A stretch of 64,000 bases of DNA from Orientallactaga sibirica (GCA_036365145.1 JAEOAD010001942.1:1550001-1614000); one strand, 5' to 3'; positions 37,836 through 52,773 are shown, counted from the first letter of the stretch. Notes: generated from the sequence alone by a model not told the origin. Program-made: numbers and translations.

Positions 37836-38088
37836 ACATGCTCTTGAAATCTTATTTTATTCTTAAGCCATGTATAATCAGTCTCAGTCAAAGCTTCACT
37901 TAATTGTCTCATTTCTAGTATCTTAAGTTCATTGAATATAAGTTGTTTTCAAACACAGATGCCAAGTTTTTATACTGTCTTGTCTTTTCCTGGCATACAA
38001 TTTCTAGATTAAATCAATTGCCTTAAAGTTATTGATAAAATAATTGTTAAAATGTTTTCAGGACTACTAAAATGTTCTGCCTATAGTT

Positions 38089-39247
38089 TTGCTAACCAGG
38101 TATGTTCTATACCTTTTTAACTAATCTGTTTTGCGAATCAGATATATACAGTCTCTCTTAGTGATTAATAACCATATGTGGAAGCCAAAATCAATTGAAA
38201 ATATTGGAATTAAAAGGATAACCAATATTTTGTTTCCTGCTCCCAAGTCAGAAGGCCACAGGAAATGATGGGACAGTGCTAACTTCCAGCTTCTGGTAAG
38301 TTACCTGTCTTCTTGATCAGAGAGGATATGGAGACCCAGTGATGGATTCTGTGTCAGTGTATCTGCAATAGGAGAGTCACATCAGAGGAAAATCAGTCTT
38401 CCAAGTTTCCCAAAAGAGGGAGGGCCACTTGGTCAGCACGGCCTTGGCTTATCCTAACAGATGACAATGCTGAGAGTCATAGAACTTCTCACAGGTCCCT
38501 AAAAGTCTCTCCTACAGCACCATTATTGACCTCCACAATATACCGTTCATTTTAGCAGCCTACATGGTCTTAATCACCAGTAAGAAAAATATAACTACAA
38601 AATAAACCATAATTCAGACTAATAGGTTCCCCTATCTGATGCTGACTTACCATACTAAACTCTAACATTAACTCATGCCTTCTGCCTCTGCCTGTCCCTG
38701 ATTTACCTATCCTGACCCCAGCTCCTCCCACTTGCCTTAGCCAGAATCAGAGCTATTCCTCAGGCCCTCTCCTTCCTTAGCCCTTATCCTATCTCATCCA
38801 GGGATAAGTACACCACCACCCCAAGGGACAGTCTCAAACCTAAACTCTCATGTGTTCCTACTCTTCCCTTGATCCCCAAATGCTCCTTTTGATGCCCCTC
38901 TGCCGCCTCTCTCTTGCCCCAAGCCCTCTACCCTTGCTCTGAGGTGCTCATCCTCCCCTTGGGCCTGAGGTAGCATCTCACTCTAGTCCAGGCTAACATG
39001 GAATTCAGTATGTAGTCACAGGGTGTCCTCAAACTCACCGTGATCCTCCTACCTCTGCCTCCCGAGTGCTGAGATTAAAGGTGTGAGCCCGCGTGACGTT
39101 TTGATGTCATAACAAGCTCCTTAATACTGCCTTCTGTCCTCTCACGGGGTGCACAGAGCCCATCTCCCTCACCTTCTCTATAACATATGTCACCAGCGAC
39201 TGCCCCAAAGCCAACTCAGTACAGGGATGGTATGAGAGAAGTCTCTG
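38089..39247 (+). mobile_element. Isolated fragment of the same ERV internal region
   Basis: It matches about 30410-31440 of the provirus over about 1.0 kb with scattered changes, but has no LTR on either side. A minus-strand B1 (about 38966-39093) has inserted into it. It may be a second insertion, a segmental copy, or a distinct repeat that also lies inside the provirus. Confidence 0.7.
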
Positions 39248-41033
39248 CTTAAGAGCAGAAAAACACTGCAATTTATAACATACAATAATCTGGAAACTGA
39301 GGGAAGGTGTTTCAGGCAGCATTGGTTGGCATTGCAGGGAGTGATGCATCCACATGCAAAGTACATGTTAGTTTCAGTGAAATTGCCCTATTCAACATGG
39401 GCAACGCTGCCAGATACACCTCAGATTCATTATTCACTTGACTTTGAATTAATCTTTGTTCTTTGCAAGTTCAAAAACTTCTTACTGTTGCCAAATTTTT
39501 TCTAGACACTCACATTCTTTTACCAGACCCCAACACACACACATTGGGTCACAACCACAGTTTAAGAAGCTAGGAACTGGGGAAATAGCTTACTCAGTAA
39601 GGCGCTTGATGCACCAGCCATTGTGAGGACCTGAGTTCAGATTCTCAGCATGGACAATATTGCCAGACATAGCTAGACGTGGTGGCACATGCCTTTAATC
39701 TCAGCACTCAGGAGACAGAATTAGGAGGATCACCGTGCATTTGTAAATTCCAGGTCAGCCTGGGCCAGAGTGAGACCCTACCTCGAAAAACCAAAAATAA
39801 AAATAAAATAAAATAAAAAATAATTTTTTTAGAGTGATACAGAAAGAGACCAACAGAGAGTATGGGTGTGCCAGGACTTCCTGCCATTGCAAATGAACTC
39901 CAGATGCAGAAGCCACTTTGTATATCTTCCTTTATGTGGGAATAGAGGAATCGAATCCAGGCCATCAGACTTTGCAAGTAAGTGCCTTTAACCATTGAGC
40001 CATCTCTTTAGCCCCAAATTGACTGCTGGATTCAGGGAGAAACCCTGTCTCAATAAATATGGTGGACTGCAATTGAGGAATACATCTGACATCAACCTCT
40101 GGCCTCCACACAGTGTACACATGCATGCACCCCCACACTTGTGAAAACACACACACAAAATAAAGAGAAGCTGGGGCCTAGACACAAACCAATCTTGACA
40201 CTGACTCTCAGATCTTTTACTAATCTTCCCCTCGACTGCACACTGCTGGTCACCTCAGGCCCATGCCTAGTTTTTCTCCACTAAATGCTTATTTATCCCC
40301 TCTACCTGGTGGTGGTGCTCTGCCACTCCTCTTTGGTTGACTAGCTACCACTTTCTCCCTAAATATTCTTTTCCTATCCTCTACTTTTTCACCAAGCTTA
40401 TAGAAAAGGGATATCAAGGGGCTGAAGAGATAGCTCAGCAGTTTAAGGCGCTTGCCTGCACAGCCTACTGAGCCAGGTTTGATTCCCCAGTACCCACGTA
40501 AAGCCAGATGAACAAAGTGGCACGTGCATCTGGAGTTCATTTGCAGCAGCTGAAGGCCCTGGTATTCCCATTCTGTCTGTCTCTTCTCTCTCTGCTTTCA
40601 AATAAATAAAACATTTTAAAAATGTATTTTAAAAGAAGGGACATCTATAGACAGTGTAATCTGGTGAATGTCACCCTTACTCAAATTATCAAATAGCATC
40701 ACCAACAAAAGACCCATGGAGTGTGCCATTCTATGGCCCAGGTACCTTGTACATGCCTGTCAGCTGCACTCAACTAAAATTCTGCCTGTGTCTAGGAAGA
40801 GCTCTTTTTTGGTAAGATCTTTGCTTTATTCATCTAACTACCCACATTGCATGGCATAAAGTAGACATAATACATTGACAATGTTCAACAAGCACTAAAA
40901 AGTACCACATTGCGGTCAGGGGAAATTGCCAGAGGTTCAGGTCTCGTGGTAAATTTGACTCATCCCTTAATAGTTAAGCACAGCAAATGATCCTGCTTTT
41001 ATTAGATTTTCCCGGAGGTGAAACTGAAGTATT
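39248..41033. other. Intergenic stretch with a split B4-type SINE
   Basis: Unique 39248-39564, with a possible old hAT end near 39545 (gggtcacaaccacagttta). A B4/RSINE1-type composite SINE starts at 39570 and resumes at 40018-40170. It is interrupted by a B1 (39672-39818, plus) and a DIP (39822-40013, minus). A DIP follows at 40420-40622 (plus). 40623-41033 is unique. Confidence 0.65.
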
Positions 41034-41285
41034 TTTTATTTATTTATTTATTTTTTTGGTTTTGCAAGGTAGGGTCTCACTCTGGTCCAGGCTGACCTGG
41101 AATTAACTATGTAGTCTCAGGGTGTATTTTAAATATCCTCCTACCTCTTTTAGTGCTGGGATTATTTGCGCCACCACGCCTGGCTGAAACTGAAGTATTT
41201 TAAGTTGACAGACTCTAAGCCTGATTTTAACTGTATTTTAAATATTATTTTTTATTTATTTGCGATTGAGAAAGAGCCAGAGAGC

Positions 41286-41323
<38 letters not shown>

Positions 41324-41476
41324 AAAATGGGCTTACCAAGGCCTCTAGTCACTGCAAATGAACTCTCGAGGCATGAGCCACCTACTGCATCTGGCTTATG
41401 TGGGTACTGCGGAATCTAACTTGGGTCCTTAGGCTTCACAGGCAAGCACCTTAACCATTAAGCCATATCTCTAGCC
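41034..41476 (-). repeat. B1 and DIP with long TSDs
   Basis: B1 41034-41186, scarred by substitutions, is flanked by tgaaactgaagtatttt. DIP 41243-41476, with a (ga)n head, is flanked by aactgtattttaaat. Confidence 0.85.
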
Positions 41477-41901
41477 TCAACTGTATTTTAAATGAAAGTT
41501 TTATTTCTTAGAATAGCCTGTTGTATTTCAATGAATCCCAAGTACACAGGCTTTGTAGTTACTGAGCTCTATAATTAATGGAAGTAGTGAAACATATGAC
41601 TTGCTTAAAGAGGTTTCCTTATGTAATAATTGTTTTGTGTAAATCTGTTTATCTTCTAAGGTGAAAAAGGTCCCTGAGGGCAGGGATAATGCTATACCAT
41701 ATCAGACCCAATATAGACACTCAGTAAATAAATGCTGGCTTGAATTTTAAGAATGTATTTTTATTTTACCTCTTACAAATTTTTCACTACACATCTAGTG
41801 AAAGTGAAAAAGATAAAAGATTATATTTTAGTGCACATTAGTAGTGACAATGTTTACGGCCTGCTCCAAGACAAAGATCTTAACTTTTTCACCACATTCA
41901 C
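41477..41901. other. Unique flank left of the RBMX retrocopy
   Basis: The segment around 41650-41745 (tgagggcagggataatg, ctcagtaaataaatgctgg) resembles the 3' end of an ancient L2/MIR element. No coding signal. Confidence 0.4.
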
Positions 41902-41926
41902 TTTTTTTTTTTTTTTTTTTTTTTTT
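41902..41926 (-). other. Poly(A) tail of the RBMX retrocopy
   Basis: Twenty-five consecutive T on the + strand mark the genomic poly(A) tail on the minus strand. They abut the RBMX 3' UTR end and are the hallmark of L1-mediated retroposition. No convincing target-site duplication was found between the left flank (caccacattcac) and the region right of 43404, so the 5' end is undefined. Confidence 0.85.
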
Positions 41927-42243
41927 GCCTTTAGGACACTTTTACTTGGAAAATTACAACACTAGCACAAGTCAAGTCTTACACATTTAACATTTGCTTG
42001 CTGAAAGCAATTCTTAATATCAAATAAAAGTAAACATGTTTTACTTTTTCTTTTCCTTCACAAGAACATTAAAAAAAATATGAAGGGGAACTTAAACAGG
42101 AAAAAAAAATCTTAGAAAAGGTAACACAATTTAGTTGCCCATGGACATTATGACAGAGTAACTCCCACTTTTTTTTTTTTTTTTTTTTAATTTTCTTCTC
42201 CTTTTGTTTCTTCGAATGGGGATTTTGGTCCAGAGTTTTGTTT
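41927..42243 (-). other. Retained RBMX 3' UTR of the retrocopy
   Basis: In gene orientation this 317-base stretch begins right after the TAG stop with an A-rich, purine-rich segment, then a T-rich segment. It continues through the conserved RBMX 3' UTR end (for example gcttgacttgtgctag-like sequence) to a poly(A) tail. It matches my recollection of the parental mRNA 3' UTR. A private A-run lies at about 42172-42188 on the + strand (read as T). Confidence 0.8.
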
Positions 42244-43870
<1,627 letters not shown>

Positions 43871-44949
43871 TTACGGTACTTGGGAGCCGAGCGCTTCGTT
43901 CTAGTAATCTTTCTCCTAGTTCGGCCCATGTTCTCCCATAGGACCAATTTTATTATTTCTTAAAATTGTGCCTAAGGCAAATCAGATAAAATGTTGTTGG
44001 GTCCTTTTTGCAATTGGATCTGATTTTTTTTTTTTTTTAACTTTAGACAAATCGTGAAATTAAGTTGTTGAAGTGTGTTTTTGAATGGTTCATGTTTTAA
44101 TTTTGTTCTTGTTCTTTGTCAAAAGCCATCTAGTGATAGATGATCAGTTTAAAGTCAGCTCTAACGTTTTACTGTCTTCTCACCAAGAAAGTTTCTATTG
44201 TTTCATAAGTAATGGACCATTTCAGGGCTGGGAATGTAACTCAGAGGCTCAATACCTGCCTAGCGTGCCCGAGGTCCTGAATACCACCCCAGGGCTGGGG
44301 AGAGGGGACTTGCACTTCATAATAGCCCTCTGCAACAGAATCCAGGCCACCATACAGGGCTGGAGAGCGGGCACTGGCATCTTCACCTTCACCTCCATGT
44401 GGCTGCTTTAGACTTAGTACTAGCCTTGAGGGATATCACTAATTCTGACCAAGGGAAAGCTTTCCGTAAAGCTCATTTGGGGAGATGGTGTGAAGAGGAG
44501 AGAAACCTTGGTCCTTGACTCCCTTATTAAAGGTTACTGCCCAAACACTCACCAGCTTTGCTGTAAAGCTTTATCATCAGTTGTATAACAGGCACTGTGG
44601 TGTCGGGCATTGCTGTCACAGGCTTCTGCAAGTGCTTTCATTTGGATGTGTATTTGAGAAGGCCATCTATTTCTTGACAAAGCAGGGCCTGGTGACATGT
44701 TTCTACGTTACTAGCTACATGGAGTTTTGTGAAATGCTTTCTCAGACAAAGAATTACCATTACATGTAGCAAAAGGGAAGTTAGAGCACTGATATTTTCA
44801 AAATGGCTTCCGTTTTTAAGTGCTTTTTCTTCTTTCTTTCTTTTTTTCCTTTTTTACATAATTCTTGAGCCAAATGGCCAAACAGTAGGCTCTGGAACAA
44901 AATTCCTCAAGCTGACTCATGGCTTAATTGCTAAACACTTGGTTTGGTG
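43871..44949. other. Mostly unique sequence right of the CpG island
   Basis: An ID-like SINE lies at 44224-44300 (plus, gggctgggaatgtaactcag). The remainder is unique AT-rich DNA with short chance frames. Confidence 0.55.
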
Positions 44950-45300
44950 GTTTTGAGTCAGATGTCTCTCTCCTCCCCCCATAAAATCATGTGTTTTGAA
45001 TGTTTGGTCCCCAGCTGGTGGCAGTTTGAGAGATGGAGCATTGCTGGAGGAGGTGTGTTGTTGGGGGCGGGTTTAGGGGTGTTATAGCCAGCACCCCTTG
45101 TCAAAGTTCAGCTCACTCTACTGCTGCTGCCTTCCACCTGATGTTGGCAGATTGTGACATCCAACTTTTGCTGTACTATCTTTTCCCTGCCGTCATGAAG
45201 CGTCTCACCATACTGTAAGACAAATCCTTTCTACCCATCCGCTGCTTTTGGTCAGGTGTTTTGTCCCACAATGCTGTGGTAACTACAACACATGGATAGG
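44950..45300 (+). mobile_element. Rodent MaLR/ORR1-type repeat remnant (unresolved)
   Basis: gtttggtccccagctggtgg, gctggaggaggtgtgttg and a 3' part with ggtcaggtgttttgtcc match a common rodent interspersed repeat. I could not settle between the ORR1/MaLR and another family. Confidence 0.4.
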
Positions 45301-45349
45301 AAAAAAACCACTCAAAATGCCAAACACAGCAATATCTCAGGCTTTTTAA

Positions 45350-46839
45350 AACTGTCACACACCTTTAATCCCAGCACTCGGGTGGCAGAGGTAGCAGAAT
45401 CACTGTGAGTACAAGGCCACCCTGAGACTACATAATGAATTCCAAGTCAGCTTAGTCTAGAGTGAGACTCTGCCTCAACAACAACAAACTGTGTAAGAGG
45501 CTGGGCCTGGTGGTGCACACCTTTAATCCCAACATTTGGGAGGCAGAGATAGGATTGTTGTGCGTTCCAGGCCATCCTCCAACTGCAGAGTAAGATGCAG
45601 GTCATCATAGGCTAGAGTGAGATCCTACCTCAAAACAAAACAACAACAAAAAAATGGTATTGGTCAAGTTATTGGCTAGTATTGAACATTGTTCACTATA
45701 ACCAATCTTGGTGATAGATGTGAGATATGTTGTTTTGCTTTTATTTCCTTGCAAGAGAGAGAGAATGGGCACACCAGGGCCTAGTGCTATGGCAAATTAA
45801 CTCCAGACATGCACCACTTTGTGCAGCTGGCTTTTTCCTACAGGCAGTAGGACTTTGCAAGAAAGGGCCTTTAACTCTTTAACTGCTGAGCCATTTTCCC
45901 AGCTCCTGTTTCTTTGCTTTGAAAGCACCTAGGTTTTTTTTTTTTATTTTTTTTTTTGATTGTTTTTAGTTTTTCAAGGTAGGGTCTCACTCTAATCCAG
46001 GCTGACCTGGAATTCACTATGTAGTCTCAGGCGGCCTTGAATTTATAGTGATCCTCCTACCTCTGCCTCCCAAGTGCTAGGATTAAAGGCATGCGCCACC
46101 ATGCGCAGCTGAAAGAAAGAATGGGCATGCTAGGTCTCTAGCCATTGCAAACAAATTCCAGACACATGTACCACCTTGTGCATCTGGTTTATGAGGGTCC
46201 TAGGGAATCAAACCTGGTCCTTAAGCTTTGCAGGCAGGTGCCTAACCACTAAGCCATCTCTCCAACCCCCTAGATTTTTTGTTTGTTTGTTTGTTTGTTT
46301 GTTTGTTTGTTTGTTTGTTTGTTTGTTTTCTAGGTAGGGTCTCACTCTAGCTCAGGCTGACCTGGAATTCACTATGTAGTCTCAGGGTAGCCTCAAACTC
46401 ACAGTGATCCTCCTACTTCTGCCTCCTGAGGGGCTGGGATTAAAGGCGTGTGCCACCACATCCAGCTCCCTAGGTTTTTTTTTTTTTTTCCAATATTTAT
46501 TTTATTTATTTGCAAACAGAGAGAGGTAGAAACAGAGACAGAATGGGCATGCCAGGGCCTCCAGTCACTGCAAGTTAACTTCAGCTGTATGTGCCATCAC
46601 CTTGTACATTTGGCTTTAGGTGGGCACTGGGAAATCAAGCTTCTGTCATTTGCAAGAAAGTGCCTTGACTGTTAAGCCATCTCTCCAGCACACACCTAGC
46701 TTTTTGAGTTTGTTTGTTTGTGAGGAAAAGGAACAGGATTTGGCCCTTACTATTTTCCTGTTTAATAGAATCCAGATATTAGAGGCAGATTTGAACATCA
46801 TTTAGCCTAGTCTCTTGCTTTATTTATTTATTTGCAAAT

Positions 46840-46890
<51 letters not shown>

Positions 46891-47623
46891 TAGAGAGAGA
46901 GGGAGGGAGAGAGAGAGAGAGAGAGAGAGGCCTCTGGCTACTGCAAATGAATTCCAGGTGCAAGCACCACTTTTGTTTGTTTTTTTTTTGTTTTTCGAGG
47001 TAGAGTTTCACTGCAGCTCAGGCTGATCTGGAATTCATTATGTAGTCTCAGGGTGGCCTTGAACTCACGGTGATCCTCCTACCTCTGCCTCCCAAGTGCT
47101 GGGATAAAAGGCATGGGCCACCCCCGGCCATGCATTACTTAAGTACTGAGGAATCAAACCTGGACCATCAGGCTTTGCAAGCAAGTGCTTTTAACCACTG
47201 AGCCTTCTCTCCGGCCTCTTGCTTTAATTTAAATTATTGACATACTTGTTTTAAATTTGTATGCTCATCATCTAGCAAAAGACACAGTACATTTACAATA
47301 ATCTACAAATAGTCCACCTGCCAGGAGCCACAGAAAAGCATGCAGGTAGCTGGCCACACAGCACCAACCTGTGCTGGAAGCTAGGCACTGTGTTAGATAT
47401 CTTCAATGCCACTGTCTTTGGAAAGGAGGATGAGTGAGGTCATCTTTTGAAACTTCCAGTTATTATTTTTTTAATTTTTGGTTTTTCCAGGTAAGCTCTC
47501 ACTGTAGCTCAGGCTGACCTGGAATTCACTGTGTAGTCTCAGGGTGGCTTCGGACTCAGGGCAATCCTCCTACCTCTGTTTTCCAAGTGCTGGGATTAAA
47601 GGCTTGTACCACCACGCCTGGCT
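45350..47623. repeat. SINE block with microsatellites
   Basis: B1 45350-45487 (5'-truncated) and 45497-45652 (plus); DIP 45738-45904 (minus); B1 45932-46110 and DIP part 46111-46269 (minus); B1 46275-46467 with a (gttt)n head (minus); DIP 46483-46688 (minus); DIP 46818-46970, containing a (ga)n run at 46851-46928, split by B1 46975-47128 and resuming 47129-47217 (minus); B1 47467-47623 (minus). Confidence 0.8.
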
Positions 47624-48375
47624 TCCAGTTCTAGTATTATCTACCTTCTCTGAAATAATATATTTGCCTTATTCATCAAAATGGTATATATTTAACCAGG
47701 ATTTTTCTTTAATGAGAACCCTATAAACTGTGAGGTAAAGACCATTCATTCCTATGACTTAAGCATCATTTATTCCCTTACTCTGAACATATAAACAGGG
47801 AACAGGAACCCTTAGAGCAGCTTTCTTCTGTGGCAGGCAAGCAGAGTCCCTGCTGTTACTAGGTGAGAACAGACTTACAGTCTGTGGTTATGCTTAAGAT
47901 GGATGGTAGTACACCAAAGTAAAAGGCAGTTTGTAGCACAGTGTGCTCTGAATGGGGTTATATGGGAATTAGAAAAAAGATGCTACAGTTTCCTAAGGCC
48001 CAAAAAAGCCAGCAACAATGACTTTACTCCTTTAACTTTAAGCTGGGTGTATCTAATGAACCCCATTCTGCAGAAATATGTGATTTTCTATAAAACCTGG
48101 TAACCAGAGCCCTAGAGTTTATTCAGACAGCTTGGAGTTTTTAGTAAAAGAGGATTGTGTTATTAAGTACATGCCACATTGTTTGTCTGAGCATTCTTCC
48201 ACAGTGTGAAGGAAGTATTAGTGTTTATTTCTATAGGAAAAACCATAGGTGGGAAGTGGAAAGGTCTTTTTGTGTTTCATATTATGCATTAATTACCTGT
48301 CAGCCATCAAAGAGTAAGACCACTTTTCTCTCTTCAGTTAACCTTTTACTCCTTTGAAAAGCAATGTGTCTGGGG
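47624..48375. other. Unique intergenic sequence
   Basis: About 750 bases without a recognisable repeat. Short open frames here have no coding character that I can see. Confidence 0.5.
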
Positions 48376-48519
48376 GCTGAGTGGGGTGACGCACACCTTT
48401 AATCCCAGCACTCAGGAGGCAGAGGTAGGAGGATCACCATGAGTTCAGGTCACCCTGAGATTACATTGTAAATTTCAGGTCAGCTTGAGCTAGAGTGAGA
48501 CCCTACCTTGAGAAACCAA

Positions 48520-48559
<40 letters not shown>

Positions 48560-48769
48560 TTTTTAAATCTAGGGCTGGAGAGATGGCTTAGCACTTAAGG
48601 TGTTTGCCTGTGAAGTCTAAGGAACAAGGTTCTATTCCCCAGTACCCATGTAAGCCAGATGCACAAGGTGGATCATGTGTCTAGAGTTCATTTGCAGTGG
48701 CTAGAGGCCCTGGCGTGCACATTCTCTCTCTTTCTCTCTCTCTTCCCTCTCCCTCTTTTTATCTCTCTC

Positions 48770-48800
<31 letters not shown>

Positions 48801-49329
48801 AAAAATTGATCTATGTCTTTGTCTTAACTACATTTGTTTTTTTCCCTTTTTTTAAACTACATTTCTTCTCATATGTAAGTCTGCCCGGTACACTTATAAA
48901 TAATCTCATTATTTATTTCTTTAAAAAATTCTTGGGCTAGACAGATGGCTTAGTGGCTAAGGCACTTGTCTGCAAAGCTTAATGACATGAGTTCAGTTCC
49001 CCAGTACCCACTTAAAACCAGATGCACGGTGGCCCAAGCAGCTGGAGCTCTTTTTTAGTGGCTGGAGGCCCTGATGCATCTATTCTTTCTCTCTCCTTGT
49101 CTCTCCTCTCTTTATCTCTCTCTCTCTCCTTACAAATAAAAATATTTTTTTAAAAATTATTCTTAAGCCGGGCGTGGTGGCGCACGCCTTTAATCCCAGC
49201 ATTTGGGAGGCAGAGGTAGGAGGATCACGGAGAGTTCGAGGCCACCCTGAGACTACATAGTGAATTCCAAGTCAGCCTGGACTAGAGTGAGACCCTACCT
49301 CAAAAAAAAGAAAGAAAGAAAGAGAGAAA

Positions 49330-49387
<58 letters not shown>

Positions 49388-49729
49388 GAGAGGAAGAAAA
49401 AGGAAGGGCTGGAGAGATGGCTCAGTGCTTACAAAGCCTAAGGACCCAGATTCGATTAACCAAAACCCACATAAGCCAGATGTGCATGGTGGCACATGCA
49501 TCTGGAGTTCTTTTGCAGTGGCTAGAGGCTCTGGTGTGCCCATTCTCTCTCTCTCTCTCTCTCTCAAATAAATAAATAAAAATAAATAAATAGAAACCCA
49601 AAATCCTTTGAGAGTCCCAGCACTTGGGAGGCAGAGGTAGGAGGATCTCTGTGAGTTCAAGGCCACTCTGAGACACATATGACTCCTAGGTCAGCCTAGG
49701 CTAGAACGAGACCCTACCTTGAAAAAAAA
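48376..49729 (+). repeat. SINE block with (taa)n and (gaaa)n tails
   Basis: B1 48376-48521 with an (ata)n tail to 48560; DIP 48572-48800; DIP 48933-49152; B1 49167-49306 with a (gaaa)n tail to about 49390; DIP 49406-49592; 5'-truncated B1 49613-49729. All plus. The microsatellites have grown from the SINE A-tails. Confidence 0.85.
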
Positions 49730-49736
49730 ATGTTTT

Positions 49737-50020
49737 GGGGGGCAATGGCTCAGCATGTAAGAGTGCTTGCTGTGAAAGCATGAGAACCTGATTTGGGATC
49801 CCCAACACCTACAAAAATAGCAGGTGTGGTGGTATGCCCCAGTAATCCTAGTACTGGACTGGGAATCCCTGGGGCTCACTGGCTAGTTAGTATAGCCAGA
49901 AAGGTGAGCCCCAGGTTCACTGATAGATCCTGTCTTTAAAAATATGGTAAAAAGCAGTTGAGGGAAAGATAGCTGTCTCTGGCCTCTGGTCTCCACATGC
50001 ATGTACAGACACACAATCTT
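49737..50020 (+). repeat. B4/RSINE1-type composite SINE
   Basis: A tRNA-like head (gcaatggctcagcatgtaag) leads into a B1-related middle (caggtgtggtggtatgcccc) and a tail with cctctggtctccacatgcat. Other copies lie at 9461, 11045, 39570, 61083 and 62848. Confidence 0.65.
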
Positions 50021-50054
50021 TTTGATAAGGAAATGAGTAAACCAACACATTCCC

Positions 50055-51097
50055 TTTCCCTTTTGTGTCTGGAAGGTTGTATTGTAAGCACTACTACCCT
50101 TCCTTTGGCTCTTACATTCTTTCTGCCACCTCTTCTGCAATGGACTGTGATAAAGAGAGATATTTCAGTGCTAAACACTCCACTGTCATTTCTTTCTTTC
50201 TTTCTTTTTTGGTTTTTTGAGGTAGGGTTTCACTCTAGCCCAGGCTGACCTGGAATTCACTATGTAGTCTCAGGGTGGCCTCAAACTCATGGTGATAATC
50301 ACCTCCTACCTCTGCCTCCCGAGTGCTGGGATTAAAGGTGTGTGCCATTGTGCCCCATTCACTGTCATTTCTTCTCAGCACTATGGTGACTTTTGTGAGT
50401 CATCCCAGTAGTCACCACCATCTGAAAAGTGAAGCTTCTGTAGTCAACAATGAAAGTAACATTAGCAGGGCATGGTGGCGCACGCCTTTAATCCCAGCAC
50501 TCAGGAGGCAGAGGTAGGAGGATCGCCATGAGTTCGAGGACAGCCTGAGACTATATAGTGAATTCCAGGTCAGCCTGGGCCAGAGCAAGATCCTATCTCG
50601 AAAAACCAAAAATTAAAAAAAAAAAAATGAAAGTAGCATTAATATACAGGTGTAAACTTTTTTAAAAAGCACTTACAGGACAGTTTGGTGGGCATAATAT
50701 ATGCATCATGATCTCCCCTGCCATAGACTTTTTTTTGAGGTAGGGTTTCACTCTAGCTCATGCTGACCTGGAATTCACTATGTAGTGTCTCAGGGTGGCC
50801 TTGACTTTAAGGTGATCCTCCTATCTCTGCCTCCTGAGTGCTGGGATTAAAGGTGTGTGCCAACACACCCGGCTGCTATAGGCTTTTGACTAGTTTTTAG
50901 TACCAGGCATGCATTCTCCCCTGTAGAGCAGGGCTCCAGTCCAGTGCATAATTAGAGAGCAGTTAGTTAGACATACCACTATTGCAACCAGTTGGCCTGG
51001 CTGGCCAATCTTAAGGCTTTGCAATATCCACTGCTGTTTACCACCATTGATGATTTCTCTTTCCCATAGGGTCACATGCAGTGTAGTTTTTCCAGCT
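50055..51097 (-). mobile_element. L1-like 3' end, antisense copy
   Basis: On the minus strand it reads through the same landmarks as the other copies (agctggaaaaactacactgc, gcctggtactaaaaact, atagtgctgagaagaa). Three B1 elements interrupt it: 50206-50360 (minus, flanked by cactgtcatttctt), 50465-50627 (plus, flanked by aatgaaagtaacatta/aatgaaagtagcatta) and 50732-50873 (minus). Confidence 0.6.
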
Positions 51098-52315
51098 TAA
51101 AAAAATATTTCATTTTTATTTATTTATTTATTTGACACAGAGAAAGAGAAAGACAGAGAGAAAGAGAGAGGAGGGCACATTATAGATTGATAGTGGAAAG
51201 TTGGCAATGGTCACATGATGTCTACAGTCTATTTTTGCCTTATCTCAATCACAAATGATGGATAAGAAAACCTTAGGGGCTGTAGAGATTGCTTAGTAGT
51301 TGAGGTGCTTGCCTGCAAAGCCTATGGACCCAGGTTCAATTCCCTAGTACCCACATAGCCAGATGTATAGGGTGGCACATGTGTCTGGAGTTTGTTTGCA
51401 GTGGCTAGAGGCCCTGGTGTGCCCATTCATTTCTTCTGTCTCTCTCTCTCTCTCAATCTTCCCAATAAATAAAAAAAAACAACAACATTTTTTGTTTGTT
51501 TTTCAAGGTAGGATTTCACTCTAGCCCAGGCTGACCTGGAATTCACTTTATAGGTTCAGAGTGACCTCAAACTCATAGCAATCCTCCTACTTCTGCCTCT
51601 CAAGTGCTGGGGTTAAAGGCATGTACCACCTTGCCTGGCTCAATATATATTTTTTTAATATTTTTAAAAGAAAGCTGGGCATGATGGCTCACGCCTTTAA
51701 TCCCAGAATTTGGAAGACAGAGGTAGGAGGATCACCATGAGTTCAAGGCCACCCTGAGACTACATAGTTAATTCCATGTCAGCCTGGACCAGAGTGAAAC
51801 CCTACCTCAAAAAACCAAAAAAGAAAAGAAAAGAAAAGAAAAGAAAACCCGGTCTGGAGAGATGGCTTAGCAGTTAAGGCACTTGCCTGCAAAGCCTAAG
51901 GACCCAGGTTTGACTCTCCAGATCCCACATAAACTAGTTGCACAAAGGTGAGGCAAGAGCAAGTTCACACATGCCCACTAGGTGGCACAAATGTCGAGTT
52001 CAATTGTAGTGGATGAGGGTCTGGATTGCCAATTTTCTCCCTTTCTCTCTGTCTCTGTCTCAAATTAAAAAAAAAAAAAAAGATGAGCTGGAGAGATGGC
52101 TTAGCAGTTAAGGTATTTGCCTGCAAAGCCAAAAGATCCCCATTCAATTCTCTAGGACCCACATAAGCCAAATGCACAAGGAGACACATATATCTGGAGT
52201 TCATTTGCAGTGGCTGGAGGCCCTGGCATGCCATCTCTTGCTCTCTCTCTCTCTCTCCACACCTCTTTCTCTCTCAAATAAATAAATAAAGTATTAAAAT
52301 TTTAAAAAAGAAAGT
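51098..52315. repeat. SINE block
   Basis: DIP head fragment 51098-51172 (minus), DIP 51276-51478 (plus), B1 51488-51640 (minus), B1 51673-51846 with an (aaaag)n tail (plus), DIP variant with the cccactaggtggcac insert 51851-52080 (plus), DIP 52086-52315 (plus). Confidence 0.8.
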
Positions 52316-52547
52316 AAAAAAAAAAAAGAAAACCCTTAGACCTGAATGTTAGTCAGAAATAAAGATACATTCAGCCTAAAATTATTGTATATCATGAAAG
52401 ACAATTCTATTTTCCAAGGTCAGTTTACATCTAATCCACTTTATAAAAGGATCCACGTACTGTATAAAACAATATCTTGAAATTATGTCAGTTCCTTCCA
52501 GGATTTGAGTTGTGGTTTCCTTGTTTAAAGCATTTCATTTAATTTTT

Positions 52548-52773
52548 ATATTTATTTTTTATTTATTTGAGACCAACAGACAAAGAGAGAAAGAGGCAGC
52601 AAGGGAGAGAGAGAGAATGGGCACATCAGGGCCTCCGGCCACTGCAAACAAACTCCAGATGCATGTGCCACCTTGTGCATCTGGCTTACATGGGTCCTGG
52701 GGAATCGAGCCTCAAACCGGGGTCTTTAAGTTTCACAGGCAAGGGCTTAACTGCTAAGCCATCTCCTCAGCCC
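52548..52773 (-). repeat. DIP SINE
   Basis: Full copy flanked by aagcatttcatttaat/aaacatttcatttaat. Confidence 0.85.

Noticed and set aside
46851..46928. (GA)n tract giving Arg/Glu and Ser/Leu repeat frames
   Set aside because: It is a simple repeat within a SINE head, with no coding evidence.
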